Below are positions 47,155-57,495 of a DNA stretch of 64,000 nt, piece by piece. The notes under the pieces were generated by a model. It did not search any database, had not been told where the DNA came from, and saw only the letters and a program-made list of their open reading frames with translations. A program made the translations under genes and the position numbers. The stretch is from Staphylococcus gallinarum. Its GTDB lineage: Bacteria > Bacillota > Bacilli > Staphylococcales > Staphylococcaceae. The stretch covers positions 620,001 through 684,000 of the forward strand of contig NZ_JXCF01000007.1 in the NCBI RefSeq assembly GCF_000875895.1, written 5' to 3'. Positions within the stretch are counted from its first letter, which is position 1; each line of letters opens with the position of its first letter.

Positions 47155-47796
47155 TTATGACTTATCTCTACTACGAATCACTAATACATTGCCTTTAAAA
47201 ATCTCAATCTTTCCAAAATCATCAGCTATTTCATTAGAAATCGTTAATGTAGAGCCCTTTAACAAAGTTTCATGATCTAAATTATATTTGAAATGAGTTA
47301 GTGAAATTTCAGTTGGTACTGTTGTTGGTACAAATGAGATATATGGTAACGTTGGATTGCGCTTTACAAAATGTTGCCCCGCCGACAAATAGCGAATCTC
47401 ATTGCAGTCATCAATTAACGCTATTGTTAAGTCTTGCATTTCAAATTCAGGCTTTTCTAAAATTTGGATTGCACCTAAAAAATGATCTAATCTGCCACCC
47501 GTGGCACCATATATTTCAATTTCCCTATAACCATAGGCTATTGCTTGTTCCACACCCAATGCTAAATCCGTATCATCCTTTTCCGGATTCAACGGATTAA
47601 GTGTGATTTGCCGTTCAATCAAAGCACGTTCATCCTCATTTATAGAATCAAAGTCTCCTACCGCAAATTGTGGTGTGATCTTATGTTCAATTAATACTAA
47701 TGTTCCACGATCTATCCCTATCCATCGCTCATTAGACTTTCTCTTTAAAATATCAATTGGTAAATTTCTATCCCCACAAAGCAAGTTGACTTTCAT
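47155..47796 (-). CDS. thiN: Thiamine pyrophosphokinase
   Basis: This 213-residue enzyme converts thiamine to thiamine diphosphate with ATP, giving the cofactor and the ligand of TPP riboswitches. The N-terminal catalytic part has WIGIDRGTLVLIEHKITPQFAVGDFDSI and NPEKDDTDLALGVEQA, with YGATGGRLDHFLG. The C-terminal domain binds thiamine. The start is the ATG three codons inside the open frame, 9 nt from AAAGG. It follows rpe by 5 bp and is third in rsgA-rpe-thiN. It has no riboswitch of its own. Confidence 0.95.
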   Translation of the reverse strand: MKVNLLCGDRNLPIDILKRKSNERWIGIDRGTLVLIEHKITPQFAVGDFDSINEDERALIERQITLNPLNPEKDDTDLALGVEQAIAYGYREIEIYGATGGRLDHFLGAIQILEKPEFEMQDLTIALIDDCNEIRYLSAGQHFVKRNPTLPYISFVPTTVPTEISLTHFKYNLDHETLLKGSTLTISNEIADDFGKIEIFKGNVLVIRSRDKS

Positions 47797-47801
47797 CTTT
47801 A

Positions 47802-48446
47802 TCAACCTTTCAACAATTTAGTAACTTGTTTATAATCATCTTGTTTAAAGAAATAAGAGCCAGCAACTAGCATCGTTGCGCCATGTTCAATTACATTTTT
47901 AACGGTTTCATTATTTATACCACCATCTACTTCTATATCAAAATCGAGTTCCATTCTATCTTTAATAGAAGTTAATTGATCTAATTTTTCGATGCTATCA
48001 CTGATAAAGCTTTGTCCTCCAAACCCAGGATTTACAGTCATCACTAAGACATAATCTACCATTCTAATAACTGGCAATATTGCATCTACAGGTGTGCCAG
48101 GGTTTAATACCACACCTGCCTTTATATTTTGCGATTTGATTTGTTCAATCACTCTATGAATATGCGGCGTTGCTTCTACATGTACAGAAATCATGTCTGC
48201 ACCATGTTGTGCAAATAAATCAACATATTTCTCAGGTTCCTCTATCATTAAATGCACATCAATAGGTAATTTTGTCCCTTTTCTGACCGCATCCAAAATA
48301 GGAAGACCAATCGATATATTTGGTACAAATCGCCCATCCATAACATCGAAATGTACACCATCGACGCCTGCTGCTTCTAAATCCTTTAATTCTTGTTGTA
48401 AATTTAAAAAATCTGTTGATAATAAAGATGGATATAATTTTGCCAC
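47802..48446 (-). CDS. rpe: Ribulose-phosphate 3-epimerase (GTG start)
   Basis: This 214-residue TIM-barrel enzyme interconverts ribulose-5-phosphate and xylulose-5-phosphate in the pentose-phosphate pathway. Motifs include PSLLSTDFLNL, VHFDVMDGRFVPNISIG, VDVHLMI-type DVHLMIEEPEKY, MTVNPGFGGQSFI and DIEVDGGINNETV. The start codon is GTG, sharing its G with the rsgA stop (TAGTG), with AAAGGAAAG about 10 nt upstream. Expression is tightly coupled to rsgA. Confidence 0.95.
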   Translation of the reverse strand: MAKLYPSLLSTDFLNLQQELKDLEAAGVDGVHFDVMDGRFVPNISIGLPILDAVRKGTKLPIDVHLMIEEPEKYVDLFAQHGADMISVHVEATPHIHRVIEQIKSQNIKAGVVLNPGTPVDAILPVIRMVDYVLVMTVNPGFGGQSFISDSIEKLDQLTSIKDRMELDFDIEVDGGINNETVKNVIEHGATMLVAGSYFFKQDDYKQVTKLLKG

Positions 48447-49321
48447 TAGTATCTTTCCTTTCTATTTGCTATCTCATTGAATAGTTGTACATAATGATCA
48501 TATCTAAATTGTGCAATATTACCCAATTCAACTTCGGATTTTACCTGACATTTCGGTTCCTTGATATGATTACAATTTCTAAATTTGCACTGTTCACCGA
48601 ATTCATTTATCTCTAAGAAATAATGTTTTACTTCGTCTTTTTGTATATGATCAAAATCCAATGCACTAAATCCAGGGGTATCAGCTATAAAGCCATTTGA
48701 CCTTTCATATAATTCAACATGTCGCGTTGTATGTCTTCCTCGATTCAGTGATTTAGATATATGTTGTGTCTCTAATTCTAATTCTGGAAAATAATGATTG
48801 AGTAATGTCGATTTTCCAACTCCAGATTGTCCACTTAACACAGCTAATCCTGAACCCCATGCTTGAAACACATCATTAACATCGTCGTTAACACCTATAA
48901 ATTGTGTTTTATAACCTATTGCTTCGTAAATAGCTAGATTCTGTTTAATCTGACTCGCAATAGTGTCAGTAGTTAAATCCTTTTTCGTTACTAAAATACG
49001 CGGACGCAAATGATATGAATGTGCAATAACTAAAAATCGATCTAATAATTGTGTTGAAAAATCGGGCTCCACCGCACTCATAACAATAATGAGATGATCA
49101 ATATTACTTACAGGTGGCCTCTTCAATTCATTCTTTCTATCATGAACGTGGTGAATATAGCCTTCAGTTACATTCTCCACTTCAAAATCTACGACATCAC
49201 CAACAATAGGCGAAAATTTATTTTTCCTAAATAATCCACGCGGCTTTGTATCATATAGTTCTCCATCTACATCTACACGATAAACGCCACTAATTGATTT
49301 TATGATGCGACCTGTCTTCAC
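48446..49321 (-). CDS. rsgA: Ribosome small subunit GTPase RsgA (GTG start)
   Basis: This 291-residue circularly permuted GTPase matures the 30S decoding centre. The N-terminal OB fold covers about 1-65. The G domain has TKKD before [12 protein letters not shown], then the [10 protein letters not shown] motif. The C-terminal zinc knuckle includes [18 protein letters not shown] start with AGAGGGG 7 nt upstream is the only one that fits. An extended -10 lies about 40 bp upstream. Confidence 0.96.
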   Translation of the reverse strand: MKTGRIIKSISGVYRVDVDGELYDTKPRGLFRKNKFSPIVGDVVDFEVENVTEGYIHHVHDRKNELKRPPVSNIDHLIIVMSAVEPDFSTQLLDRFLVIAHSYHLRPRILVTKKDLTTDTIASQIKQNLAIYEAIGYKTQFIGVNDDVNDVFQAWGSGLAVLSGQSGVGKSTLLNHYFPELELETQHISKSLNRGRHTTRHVELYERSNGFIADTPGFSALDFDHIQKDEVKHYFLEINEFGEQCKFRNCNHIKEPKCQVKSEVELGNIAQFRYDHYVQLFNEIANRKERY

Positions 49322-49650
49322 TTAGGCACCCCTCTTTTAAATACTATTACTTTATATATTATAGCAAAGCAAATTCATTTTAAATATGAATAAAGCATCT
49401 TTATAGAAAATTCATACATTTCTTTTTTAGTATGCTAAGAATTTAATCGTAAAAATTGACTATAATCATAGATTGATTACAAAAAGCATTCTCATATGGT
49501 ACAACTTTCGAACTATATCACTACACAATTATACAAATACTTTAATAACTTTGTATTATCACACTAAACCATGAGCCTATTTTCATATAATTAAATACTG
49601 CTTTGAAATCACTATGACAATGAGACATATTAAACATTTTTATCTCAATA
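49322..49650. other. Intergenic region between rsgA and prkC
   Basis: These about 330 bp hold the rsgA promoter near the low end and run into the prkC terminator at the high end. The middle (about 49380-49640) is AT-rich; I see no ORF and no strong promoter or repeat. Confidence 0.5.
49358..49366 (-). promoter_or_regulatory. Extended -10 promoter for rsgA-rpe-thiN
   Basis: TGCTATAAT on the minus strand combines a perfect -10 with the TGn extension; the -35 is poor. It lies about 40 bp before the GTG start. Confidence 0.42.
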
Positions 49651-49707
49651 AATAACAAAAGCACCTAGAATAGTTTGATATTGAAACCAAACTGTTCTAG
49701 GTGCTTT
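49651..49707 (-). terminator. Terminator after prkC
   Basis: AAAGCACCTAGAA pairs with TTCTAGGTGCTTT, and an AGTTTG/CAAACT-type extension follows after one mismatch. On the minus strand it is followed by TGTTATTT. It ends the def-like/fmt/rsmB/rlmN/stp/prkC operon. Confidence 0.83.
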
Positions 49708-49727
49708 ATTTAAAGGCGATTTATATT

Positions 49728-51767
49728 CTAAAAATCATAAGGAATATCTTTATCTGCAACTATTTTATTATCAACACGAATTGTGTAACCTGCAGTCTTT
49801 CCTTTTTCAATCGTCATCGGAATTTTAACTGTCTTGTTATCTTTAATCTTGAAAGTTTGTGCAGCCGAAGTACCTGGATTGTCTTTATCTCTGATATATA
49901 CTTTAACTTCTTGTGCTTTATCATCCTTACCTGAATATGGCACTTGATATGTCTCTGTATATTCTTTTGTTGCCTCTTCGTCTTTATCCTCAGATTTATC
50001 TTTGTCATCGCCCTTATCTTGATCATCATCTTTATCATCTGCTTTAGGAGCACCAGAAGATACTGTAAAGGCAATCGTAGAACCTTCATCTACTTCTTCA
50101 GCTTTTGGAGATTGACTAATAACATTACCTTTTTTAATCTTATCGTGTTCTTGTTCTTCATTGACTACAACTTTAAAGCCTTTACTTTCTAAAGCTGATT
50201 TTGCAGATTTAAATGATTTTTTCTCATAATTAGGAACATAAACTTGTTTCACACCTAATGATTCTATTAGTTGTATGCCACTATCTTTAATCTTCACTTT
50301 ATCGCCAGGATTAATATTTTGATCTTCTATTAAACCTTTAGCAGTATTATTTTTAGTATAGCGCGTATCTACTTTCACATCATCGATACCCAGTTTTTTC
50401 AAACGATCAAGTGCTTCATCTTTAGAAACACCATACAAACTTGGCATTTCAACCATTTTCGGGCCTTTTGATAAAATGAGATCAACTTTACTATTTTGTT
50501 CAAGTCGTTCGCCCTTTTCCGGGTTTGTTTTAATGATTTTATTTTCTGGATATTTATCACTATATTCACGTGAAATCTTTCCTAGTTCTAGCTTATTGTC
50601 ATTAAGTATTTTCTCTGCTTGCTTTTCTGTTTTGCCCGATAAATCTGGCGTTTCAAGATATTTATTGCCAAACATCCCCATTGCCATAAACCCAAACAAG
50701 CCAAATAGTAATAATACGAGTATCCCTGCATAGATAATCTTTTTACGTTTTGAGCGCTTTTTTGCCGGGACTGCATAAAATGGTTCTTCACTCGATTGAA
50801 ACGCTTGCTGATTGACAATTGGAATTTGCATTGTTTGCTTTAAATTCTTATTTTTGTCTTCTTTTGTTTTGTTCGCCAACTCCGTTTTATCAATTGCGAT
50901 GGTTTTCGTATTTGTTTCATCAGATTGATATGTCGGTTCTGATTGTCTTGACGAAGATAATGCTGTGTCTAAATCTGCTTCCATTTCATTTACAGTTTGG
51001 TAGCGATCTCGTTTATCCTTTTCAGTAGCTTTTAAGACAACGTTGCTCAAGGATTGTGGCACCTCTGAACGTTGTTCTGTAGCATTCGGCATAGGATCTT
51101 GAATGTGTTTAATTGCTATACCAACTGCAGTTTCTCCTGAAAATGGTGGTTTTCCGACTAACATTTCATACAAGACTACACCTATAGAATAAATATCTGT
51201 GCCATTATCCGTCATTTCTCCACGTGCTTGTTCAGGAGAAAGGTATTGAACCGTACCTAAAACATGATTGGTTTGTGTCATCGTGGTTTCACTTAACGCT
51301 TTAGCGATACCAAAATCAAGTATTTTCAATGTTAGATCATCAGTGACAAGAATATTTTGTGGTTTAATATCCCTGTGCACAATCTGAGTTTCATGTGCAT
51401 GTTTAATTCCATCAATAATCTGCTTTGTAAATGAAATAACCGTTTGTAAATCAAGCGGTTTATGCTGTTGAATATACTCTGCCAAAGTAGGACCTTTAAT
51501 ATATTCCATTACTAAAAAGAAATTTTCATCATTTTCTGTTACATCAAAAACGTTAACAATATTATTATGCGATAACTGACTTAAGTTATGTACTTCACGC
51601 TCAAAACGCTTGATCGTCGCTTCCTTTTCCCCAGGAGGAATTCGAATTGCTTTAATCGCAACATTTCGGTCGAGTATTGAATCTTCAGCAAGATAGACTG
51701 TACTCATTCCTCCACCACCAAGCTTCTTAATCACTTTGTAGCGTTCATTTATTAAGTTGCCTATCAT
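49728..51767 (-). CDS. prkC: Serine/threonine protein kinase PrkC (PknB/Stk1) with PASTA domains
   Basis: This 679-residue membrane kinase senses cell-wall fragments. The kinase domain (1-270) has the GGGGMSTVY loop, K39, catalytic HRDIKPQN (D133) and DFG (151). The activation-loop threonines T161, T162, T164 and T166 resemble sites phosphorylated in S. aureus. A linker leads to one transmembrane span (344-366), three PASTA repeats (about 369-578), an Asp/Lys-rich stretch (about 579-608) and a C-terminal Ig-like domain. It overlaps stp, its phosphatase, by 4 nt. Confidence 0.97.
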   Translation of the reverse strand: MIGNLINERYKVIKKLGGGGMSTVYLAEDSILDRNVAIKAIRIPPGEKEATIKRFEREVHNLSQLSHNNIVNVFDVTENDENFFLVMEYIKGPTLAEYIQQHKPLDLQTVISFTKQIIDGIKHAHETQIVHRDIKPQNILVTDDLTLKILDFGIAKALSETTMTQTNHVLGTVQYLSPEQARGEMTDNGTDIYSIGVVLYEMLVGKPPFSGETAVGIAIKHIQDPMPNATEQRSEVPQSLSNVVLKATEKDKRDRYQTVNEMEADLDTALSSSRQSEPTYQSDETNTKTIAIDKTELANKTKEDKNKNLKQTMQIPIVNQQAFQSSEEPFYAVPAKKRSKRKKIIYAGILVLLLFGLFGFMAMGMFGNKYLETPDLSGKTEKQAEKILNDNKLELGKISREYSDKYPENKIIKTNPEKGERLEQNSKVDLILSKGPKMVEMPSLYGVSKDEALDRLKKLGIDDVKVDTRYTKNNTAKGLIEDQNINPGDKVKIKDSGIQLIESLGVKQVYVPNYEKKSFKSAKSALESKGFKVVVNEEQEHDKIKKGNVISQSPKAEEVDEGSTIAFTVSSGAPKADDKDDDQDKGDDKDKSEDKDEEATKEYTETYQVPYSGKDDKAQEVKVYIRDKDNPGTSAAQTFKIKDNKTVKIPMTIEKGKTAGYTIRVDNKIVADKDIPYDF

Positions 51768-52507
51768 ACTTTATCTCCTTCAATCTCAGCCAATATTACA
51801 CTAACATTATCATTAGAATCATTAGCTAAAGCTAAGTTAATTAAATTCTGTCCATGTTGCTCTAAGTTATGATCTGTCATCAATTCTTCTTGGATTGCTT
51901 GATTCAAGGTGAAATCAGTCAATCCGTCAGAATTTAACAATAGATAGTCAAAGAACTTCGTTTTTTTAACAAAGACATCAGGTGTCACTAATTTATCCGT
52001 TCCCATAACCTTAGTAATAATATTTCGTTGTGGATGGTGAAATGCTTCTTCTGGAGTGATTTGTCCCATCATCACTAAGTGATTAACAAAGGAATGGTCA
52101 TTTGTTATTTGTTCAATTTCTCTACTGTTGACCAAATATGCTCTGGAATCTCCAACATTGGCCACAACGATAAAATGATCAAAAACCAATGCACAAACAC
52201 ATGTAGTTCCCATACCTTTGTATTCAGGATTTTCTACTGATTGTCGATACAAGTCACGATTGATTGCTTTCAAAGTAGTTCTCAACCATGTTTCAGCTTG
52301 CTCCTCTTCTATTAGGTTTTCAGCTTCAAAGCGACGTTTTAACTCATCTGTTACAAATTGACTCGCAACTTCCCCTGCTAAATGACCGCCCATACCATCA
52401 CATAACACTAATAATTGTTGCTCAGTTTGATTGTAAAAAACGCCACCTGCATCTTCATTTTTATCACGATATCTTCCCATGTCAGTAAAAAAATGTGCTT
52501 TTAGCAT
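51764..52507 (-). CDS. stp: PP2C-type serine/threonine phosphatase Stp
   Basis: This 247-residue metal-dependent phosphatase reverses PrkC phosphorylation. PPM metal-binding motifs are present: the MGRYRDKNEDAG start, LCDGMGGHLAGEVAS, VANVGDSRAYLV, the LNSDGLTDF block and SNDNVSVILAEI. It is cytosolic. Its last codons overlap the prkC ATG by 4 nt (ATGA), the standard kinase-phosphatase pairing. It follows rlmN by 4 bp. Confidence 0.97.
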   Translation of the reverse strand: MLKAHFFTDMGRYRDKNEDAGGVFYNQTEQQLLVLCDGMGGHLAGEVASQFVTDELKRRFEAENLIEEEQAETWLRTTLKAINRDLYRQSVENPEYKGMGTTCVCALVFDHFIVVANVGDSRAYLVNSREIEQITNDHSFVNHLVMMGQITPEEAFHHPQRNIITKVMGTDKLVTPDVFVKKTKFFDYLLLNSDGLTDFTLNQAIQEELMTDHNLEQHGQNLINLALANDSNDNVSVILAEIEGDKV

Positions 52508-52511
52508 GTCA

Positions 52512-53606
52512 CTACCTCGTTTCTACTTTTCGTTCCTTTGCTCTAAGTTGCCCACAAGCAGCATCAATGTCTGCACCTTGTTCACGGCGAATCGTTGCAT
52601 TAATACCTAATCGTTTTAATTCTTTTTCAAATTTAAAGATATCTTCTTTTGGTGTTTTAACGTAATTTCTTTCTGGCACGTGGTTTACAGGTATTAAATT
52701 GACGTGACAGTTTAACTTCTGAATTAAATGCGCTAACTCTCTCGCATGCTCCACCTGATCATTAACGCCTCCAAATAAACCATACTCAAATGTTACACGT
52801 CTATTTGTTTTTTCTTGATAATATTTAATTGCTTCCATCAGTTTTTCAACATTATAAGCTCTATTAATCGGCATTAATTGTGAACGAATTTCATCTTTAG
52901 CGCCATGTAAACTCACTGCAAAATTAATTTGTATATCTTCTTCTGCAAAATCATAAATACGTGGAATAATTCCTGAAGTAGACACGGTAATATGGCGTGC
53001 GCCAATATTTAAACCATTATCATGATTCACTATTTTCAAGAAATCCATCATTTCATCGTAGTTTTCAAACGGTTCACCGATACCCATGATAACGATTTGA
53101 GAAACACGTTCATCTGTTTCATCTAATGCCTTTTGAACAGTTAGTACCTGTGAAACGATTTCTCCAGCTTCAAGGTTACGCTTTAGACCCCCAAGTGTAG
53201 ACGCACAGAATGTACATCCAATTCGACAACCTACTTGTGTTGTAACACATACAGAGTTCCCATATTCATGACGCATCAACACTGTTTCAATTGTGTAGCC
53301 ATCTTGTAATTCGAAGAGGAATTTTATTGTACCATCTCGACTTTCTTGTTTAACAACAGTTGTAAGTGTCGTCATTGCAAAGTTATCTTTTAAAATTTCT
53401 CTTAATTCTTTTGATAAATTTGTCATTTCATCAATACTATTTACACGTTTTTCATATAACCATTCAAAAATTTGTTTCGCTCTAAACTTTTGTTGACCAT
53501 GGTCTTGTAACCAATTTTGCATTTCGTCATATCTTAATGAATAAATGGATTGCTTTTCAAAATTGGGAAGAAACTTATTCTTTTTCTTCTTCTCTGCAGT
53601 AATCAT
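52512..53606 (-). CDS. rlmN: Radical-SAM 23S rRNA/tRNA adenine C2-methyltransferase RlmN
   Basis: This 364-residue enzyme methylates A2503 of 23S rRNA and A37 of some tRNAs. The [4Fe-4S] motif CRIGCTFC uses C127, C131 and C134, and the mechanistic C-terminal cysteine is C351 ([10 protein letters not shown]). It is the native RlmN, not the resistance enzyme Cfr: context (fmt-rsmB-rlmN-stp-prkC) and sequence agree. It lies 3 bp after rsmB. Confidence 0.96.
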   Translation of the reverse strand: MITAEKKKKNKFLPNFEKQSIYSLRYDEMQNWLQDHGQQKFRAKQIFEWLYEKRVNSIDEMTNLSKELREILKDNFAMTTLTTVVKQESRDGTIKFLFELQDGYTIETVLMRHEYGNSVCVTTQVGCRIGCTFCASTLGGLKRNLEAGEIVSQVLTVQKALDETDERVSQIVIMGIGEPFENYDEMMDFLKIVNHDNGLNIGARHITVSTSGIIPRIYDFAEEDIQINFAVSLHGAKDEIRSQLMPINRAYNVEKLMEAIKYYQEKTNRRVTFEYGLFGGVNDQVEHARELAHLIQKLNCHVNLIPVNHVPERNYVKTPKEDIFKFEKELKRLGINATIRREQGADIDAACGQLRAKERKVETR

Positions 53607-53609
53607 ATA

Positions 53610-54923
53610 TTAATTTTCCTTTCTTTTAATCCTAGTTATGAAAAAGCCATCTGAGTTAAAGTCTTGAGGTAATATTTGCATGGTTTTTACTTTTTCGCCA
53701 GTTATTGGATGTTCAAATCCATCAAATTCAAAGTCTTTATTTTCTTTTAAAAATGTATAAATTACATTTTCATTTTCTAATTGTTCTATTGTACACGTAG
53801 AGTAAACTAAAGTTCCACCTGGTTTCAAATTATGTTTAACATTATTCAAAATCTCCAACTGAATCTCTACTAAAGCATTGATTCCGTTTTGCGATTGTTC
53901 ATATTTAATTTCAGGTTTATGTCTTAAAACACCCAAACCACTACATGGTGCATCAACTAAAATCTTATCATACACTTTATCATATTTTTCAGTCGCATCA
54001 TGTTGAAAAGCAGAAATGTTAGATAATCGTAATTTTCTAATATTAAAATCAATCAAGTCAATTTTATGTTCGTGGATATCTGTGGCATCTACATGACCCG
54101 TTTGATTTAAAACTTCTGCGATATGACATGCTTTTCCACCTGGTGCACTACACGCATCAAGCACCATATCACCTTCATTGATATCCATGAGTTCCGCAAC
54201 AAACATTGAACTCTTATCTTGGATAGATACTAGACCATCTTTAAACATACGTGATTCAATAATCGGTTTTCCACTTACATGTAAACAAATATCTAAATCT
54301 CTATCTTGTTCAACAATATAGTCATCATCAACTAAGCGTCTTATCGCATCATCTATTGAAATTCTTGTTAAATTTACTCGTACAGTCTGACCTACTTTTG
54401 TTAAATAAGAGGCAGCAATCGCTTCTGTTTTTTCTATACCAAAATGTGTTGTCCAGTGATCGACTAACCATTTAGGCAAGCTATATTGCAAGGCAATACG
54501 TTTCTTATCATCAGCAATTTCACTAAAATCAGGTAACTCGCTGCGCATTACATTTCGTAATATACCATTAACAACGTTACCATTATGTGGTCCACCTTTG
54601 TATTTTGCAATATTTACGGCTTCATTTATTATGGCATGTTCAGGTATCTTGTCTAAGTATACATATTGATAAATACTCATCCATAGTAATTGTCTGACCC
54701 AACCTTTTAATTTTGTTTGGACAAATGGTTTCAAGATATAATCTAAGGTATATTTTCTCTTCAATGTCCCATATACCAATTCAGTCAATAAGCCTTTATC
54801 CGCTCTAGTCAACTCATATTCAGATAAAACCTCATTGATAACAATATTACTATATGCTTTATCATTTAATATGTCTTGCAATGTCTCAAATGCTAAGCTT
54901 CTTACATTTATTTCAGATGTCAT
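53610..54923 (-). CDS. rsmB: 16S rRNA cytosine-967 C5-methyltransferase RsmB (Sun)
   Basis: This 437-residue SAM-dependent enzyme methylates C967 of 16S rRNA. An N-terminal NusB-like domain (about 1-130) precedes the Rossmann methyltransferase. The SAM motif is [17 protein letters not shown], with catalytic cysteines in [17 protein letters not shown] and [12 protein letters not shown]. It overlaps the fmt stop by 4 nt (ATGA). Confidence 0.96.
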   Translation of the reverse strand: MTSEINVRSLAFETLQDILNDKAYSNIVINEVLSEYELTRADKGLLTELVYGTLKRKYTLDYILKPFVQTKLKGWVRQLLWMSIYQYVYLDKIPEHAIINEAVNIAKYKGGPHNGNVVNGILRNVMRSELPDFSEIADDKKRIALQYSLPKWLVDHWTTHFGIEKTEAIAASYLTKVGQTVRVNLTRISIDDAIRRLVDDDYIVEQDRDLDICLHVSGKPIIESRMFKDGLVSIQDKSSMFVAELMDINEGDMVLDACSAPGGKACHIAEVLNQTGHVDATDIHEHKIDLIDFNIRKLRLSNISAFQHDATEKYDKVYDKILVDAPCSGLGVLRHKPEIKYEQSQNGINALVEIQLEILNNVKHNLKPGGTLVYSTCTIEQLENENVIYTFLKENKDFEFDGFEHPITGEKVKTMQILPQDFNSDGFFITRIKRKEN

Positions 54924-55852
54924 GTTAATACCTTCCCGACTAATGATGTTTGAACACCACTTAAATAGTTAGCAGCTAGCATACGTTTTTTTCCTGATAC
55001 TTGGATATCAGTTAAAGCAATCGCATCATTTGATCCTGTAGCTACAATTATTGCTTTTTTAGTTGTTTCTATAATTGAACCTGGCTCGCCTGATTTCCCT
55101 TTTTCAATATGAGCGGCAAATACCTTCAAATTACCATCTTCAAATTGTGTATAGGCAACAGGCCATGGAGATAAACCTCGAATGTGATTGTAAATCGTTT
55201 CAGCAGATGCAGTCCAATCAATTTTCTCATCTTCTCTACTAATATTCGATGCGAATGTTGCTTTATTATCATCTTGTGGAATACTATCATTTGTACCATT
55301 TATAATAGAAGGCAATGTCTCTTTTAGTAAATCTGCACCTAAAAAGCTCAACTTATCATGCATTGTTCCAACATTATCTTGTGATTCAATTTCAATTTCA
55401 CTCTGTGAAATAATATTACCAGCATCTAACTTTTTCACCATATACATAATTGTAATTCCTGTTGTTGGTTCACCATCAATTATAGCTTGATGTATCGGTG
55501 CACCACCTCGATATTTAGGTAATAAAGATGCATGTACATTGATAGCTCCAAGTTTAGGCGCCTTTAATAAAGACTCAGGTAATAATTGTCCGAATGCAGC
55601 TGTGACAATTAAATCTGCATTTAGGTCAATTAGAGTTTGTAAATCTTCAGAGTCTGATAATTTTTCTGGTTGATACACTGGGATACCATGTTGTACAGCA
55701 ACTTCCTTAACCGGTGGTGGTGTTAGTTTACGCTTTCTTCCTACAGGTCGATCAGGCTGTGTTACAACCGCTATCACGTTATGTTCCGCAATTAACATTT
55801 CCAATACCTTTGTTGAAAAATCAGGTGTACCCATAAATATAATTTTACTCAT
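54920..55852 (-). CDS. fmt: Methionyl-tRNA formyltransferase
   Basis: This 310-residue enzyme formylates initiator Met-tRNA using 10-formyl-THF. The N-terminal formyltransferase domain holds [37 protein letters not shown] with the catalytic Asn/His, and KKLDAGNII. The C-terminal tRNA-binding domain starts around 205. The open frame runs 27 codons further upstream, but the start with GGAGG and family length is the ATG that overlaps the def-like stop by 8 nt (ATGAGTAA). Confidence 0.96.
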   Translation of the reverse strand: MSKIIFMGTPDFSTKVLEMLIAEHNVIAVVTQPDRPVGRKRKLTPPPVKEVAVQHGIPVYQPEKLSDSEDLQTLIDLNADLIVTAAFGQLLPESLLKAPKLGAINVHASLLPKYRGGAPIHQAIIDGEPTTGITIMYMVKKLDAGNIISQSEIEIESQDNVGTMHDKLSFLGADLLKETLPSIINGTNDSIPQDDNKATFASNISREDEKIDWTASAETIYNHIRGLSPWPVAYTQFEDGNLKVFAAHIEKGKSGEPGSIIETTKKAIIVATGSNDAIALTDIQVSGKKRMLAANYLSGVQTSLVGKVLT

Positions 55853-56333
55853 TGTCAAAAAACGCCTCCACTTCAGCTTCAGATAATATTTTTTCTGCCT
55901 TATCCGTAAATAACTTACCTTCAAAATGATCAACCATATGGAGTATCATTCGAGCCACATCATCATATGCAGTCATTTCAACTTCATTACCTTGTTTATC
56001 GTTAGCCTTTATCACGATCATCTTGCTTCTTGTCACATTTCCATAAACATTAGGTAGACTTACAGAGCCCTCTAAATCCGTCACTTGTTCATTTGATTCA
56101 TTAATTATTACTGGATTAATTAATTGCAATAAACCATCGATTTCCATATCTATAATCGCTACTTGTTGGTCAATACCAATTTGAGGTGCACAAAGTGCCG
56201 AAGCTTCCAAATCATACATTGTATCTTCCAAATCTAGTAACAATTGTTCTAATTCTGAATCAAAAGTTGTAACTGGTGCTATTTGTTTCTTTAAAATAGG
56301 ATGTTGGTCACTAACAAGTCGTTTAATCGTCAT
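55845..56333 (-). CDS. Peptide deformylase-like protein, predicted inactive
   Basis: This 162-residue homologue of peptide deformylase lacks its key residues. Motif I (normally GxGLAAPQ) is SALCAPQIG (45-53). Motif II (EGCLS) is EGSVS, so the metal-ligand Cys is Ser90. Motif III (HExDH) is HMVDH (132-136), so the catalytic Glu is Met133. The fold is probably kept ([19 protein letters not shown]). S. aureus, as I recall, also has a second non-functional def homologue. A ribosome, tRNA or N-terminus binding role is possible but unproven. It is the first gene of the fmt-prkC operon. A TATAAT lies at 56366-56371, with a poor -35. Confidence 0.88.
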   Translation of the reverse strand: MTIKRLVSDQHPILKKQIAPVTTFDSELEQLLLDLEDTMYDLEASALCAPQIGIDQQVAIIDMEIDGLLQLINPVIINESNEQVTDLEGSVSLPNVYGNVTRSKMIVIKANDKQGNEVEMTAYDDVARMILHMVDHFEGKLFTDKAEKILSEAEVEAFFDNE

Positions 56334-56524
56334 CGAATCGGCTCCTTATAAAAATTCATCAAACTATTATAACTTATTTTAACTAAAAATGCATTACGCA
56401 TATTCTAAACACGCAATAAATTCAATAACAATCTGCACGTTATTATTACTATTTTTTCTACGAACTATTGTCAAGTCATCATCTCATTAGTCAATCATAC
56501 AAGCGAACATGTATTGTTTTATTT

Positions 56525-56567
56525 TTAAAAATAACTAAAGCTCGTCAGATTGAATTCTGACGAGCTT
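56525..56567 (-). terminator. Terminator after the GNAT gene
   Basis: AAGCTCGTCAGA (56538-56549) pairs perfectly with TCTGACGAGCTT (56556-56567) over a 6-nt loop, followed on the minus strand by TAGTTATTTTT. It separates the acetyltransferase from the def-like gene. The remaining about 190 bp up to the def-like start hold candidate promoter elements only. Confidence 0.83.
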
Positions 56568-56611
56568 CATTATGTAGTATTAAATTCTACAGATTATTTT
56601 CATTTTTATTA

Positions 56612-57301
56612 TCATACAGATAAGCGTTTAATCTGATTACCTTCAGCATCAAAATTTTCTAATGTTAACCAGTCTTCCATTATCATTTTGAGTGTTGGCC
56701 ATTCAACATCTAACATGGATAGCCACACGGTATTTCTATTTCTATTTTTATAAATGACATGATTTCTAAAGGTACCTTCATATTTAAAGCCTAAACGTTG
56801 TGCTGCTTTAATAGATGGTTGGTTAAGCGAATCACATTTCCATTCATATCTCCGGTACCCTAACGTTTCAAATATATAGCCTGCCAATAAATAATGGACC
56901 TCTGTTGCAATTCTAGTTCTTTTCATCTTATTGGAAAAATGGACATGTCCCACTTCAATCGAAGCATTTTTTGGATTAATACGTAATAACGATAATAAAC
57001 CAAGTGCTTCATTCGTATTATGGTCGACAATTGCAAAGAAATATGGATCTGTTGAGGCAATACGTTGTTCAATATATGCTTGAAACTGTGTATAATTTTG
57101 AGGTTGCTCATCTGGTAAATATGTCCAATTCGGTAAATCTTCTGGTGTGCTGAAATGATCAAATAAATCATCTACATGTTTCATGTCTAATTTTTCCAAT
57201 CTACTATACTGTCCAGTTAAAGTTTGTACATTTGGAAATTCAGGCATATTAAATTCACGTAAAGCCTCACCAATTGGTTGGTCAAATTCATTATAATTCA
57301 T
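56612..57301 (-). CDS. GNAT family N-acetyltransferase (RimJ/RimL-like)
   Basis: This 229-residue protein resembles the COG1670 acetyltransferases. It shows IEVGHVHFSNKMKRTRIATEVHYLLAGYIFETLGYRRYEWKC typical of the acetyl-CoA-binding core (about 116-158), and NQPSIKAAQRLGFKYEGTFRNHVIYKNRNRNTVWLSML further on. The acceptor is unknown and may be a protein N-terminus or a small molecule. It is monocistronic: a terminator follows, and an extended -10 (TGCTATATT, 57337-57345) precedes it. Confidence 0.87.
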   Translation of the reverse strand: MNYNEFDQPIGEALREFNMPEFPNVQTLTGQYSRLEKLDMKHVDDLFDHFSTPEDLPNWTYLPDEQPQNYTQFQAYIEQRIASTDPYFFAIVDHNTNEALGLLSLLRINPKNASIEVGHVHFSNKMKRTRIATEVHYLLAGYIFETLGYRRYEWKCDSLNQPSIKAAQRLGFKYEGTFRNHVIYKNRNRNTVWLSMLDVEWPTLKMIMEDWLTLENFDAEGNQIKRLSV

Positions 57302-57495
57302 TTACTTATCTTTCCCCTTTTTCTTTAGGTTCAAGTAATATAGCAAAATTCAAACGAAGTCATCTCCGTTTTATATAACGCTTGATTTATAAGGAAAACT
57401 ATAACCATTCGTTACCTAAACACTAAAATTAGTTCCTATAATCATTCCACCTTTAACTGTAAAGCGAAATATAAAAATAGGCAATTATTTTTGTG

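Noticed and set aside
49701-49934. 77-codon plus-strand frame at the prkC 3' end
   Set aside because: It is antisense to prkC with Cys/Phe/Ile-rich low-quality composition and no ribosome site.
52512-53606. Cfr-type antibiotic-resistance methyltransferase
   Set aside because: Sequence and context (fmt-rsmB-rlmN-stp-prkC) are those of the housekeeping RlmN.
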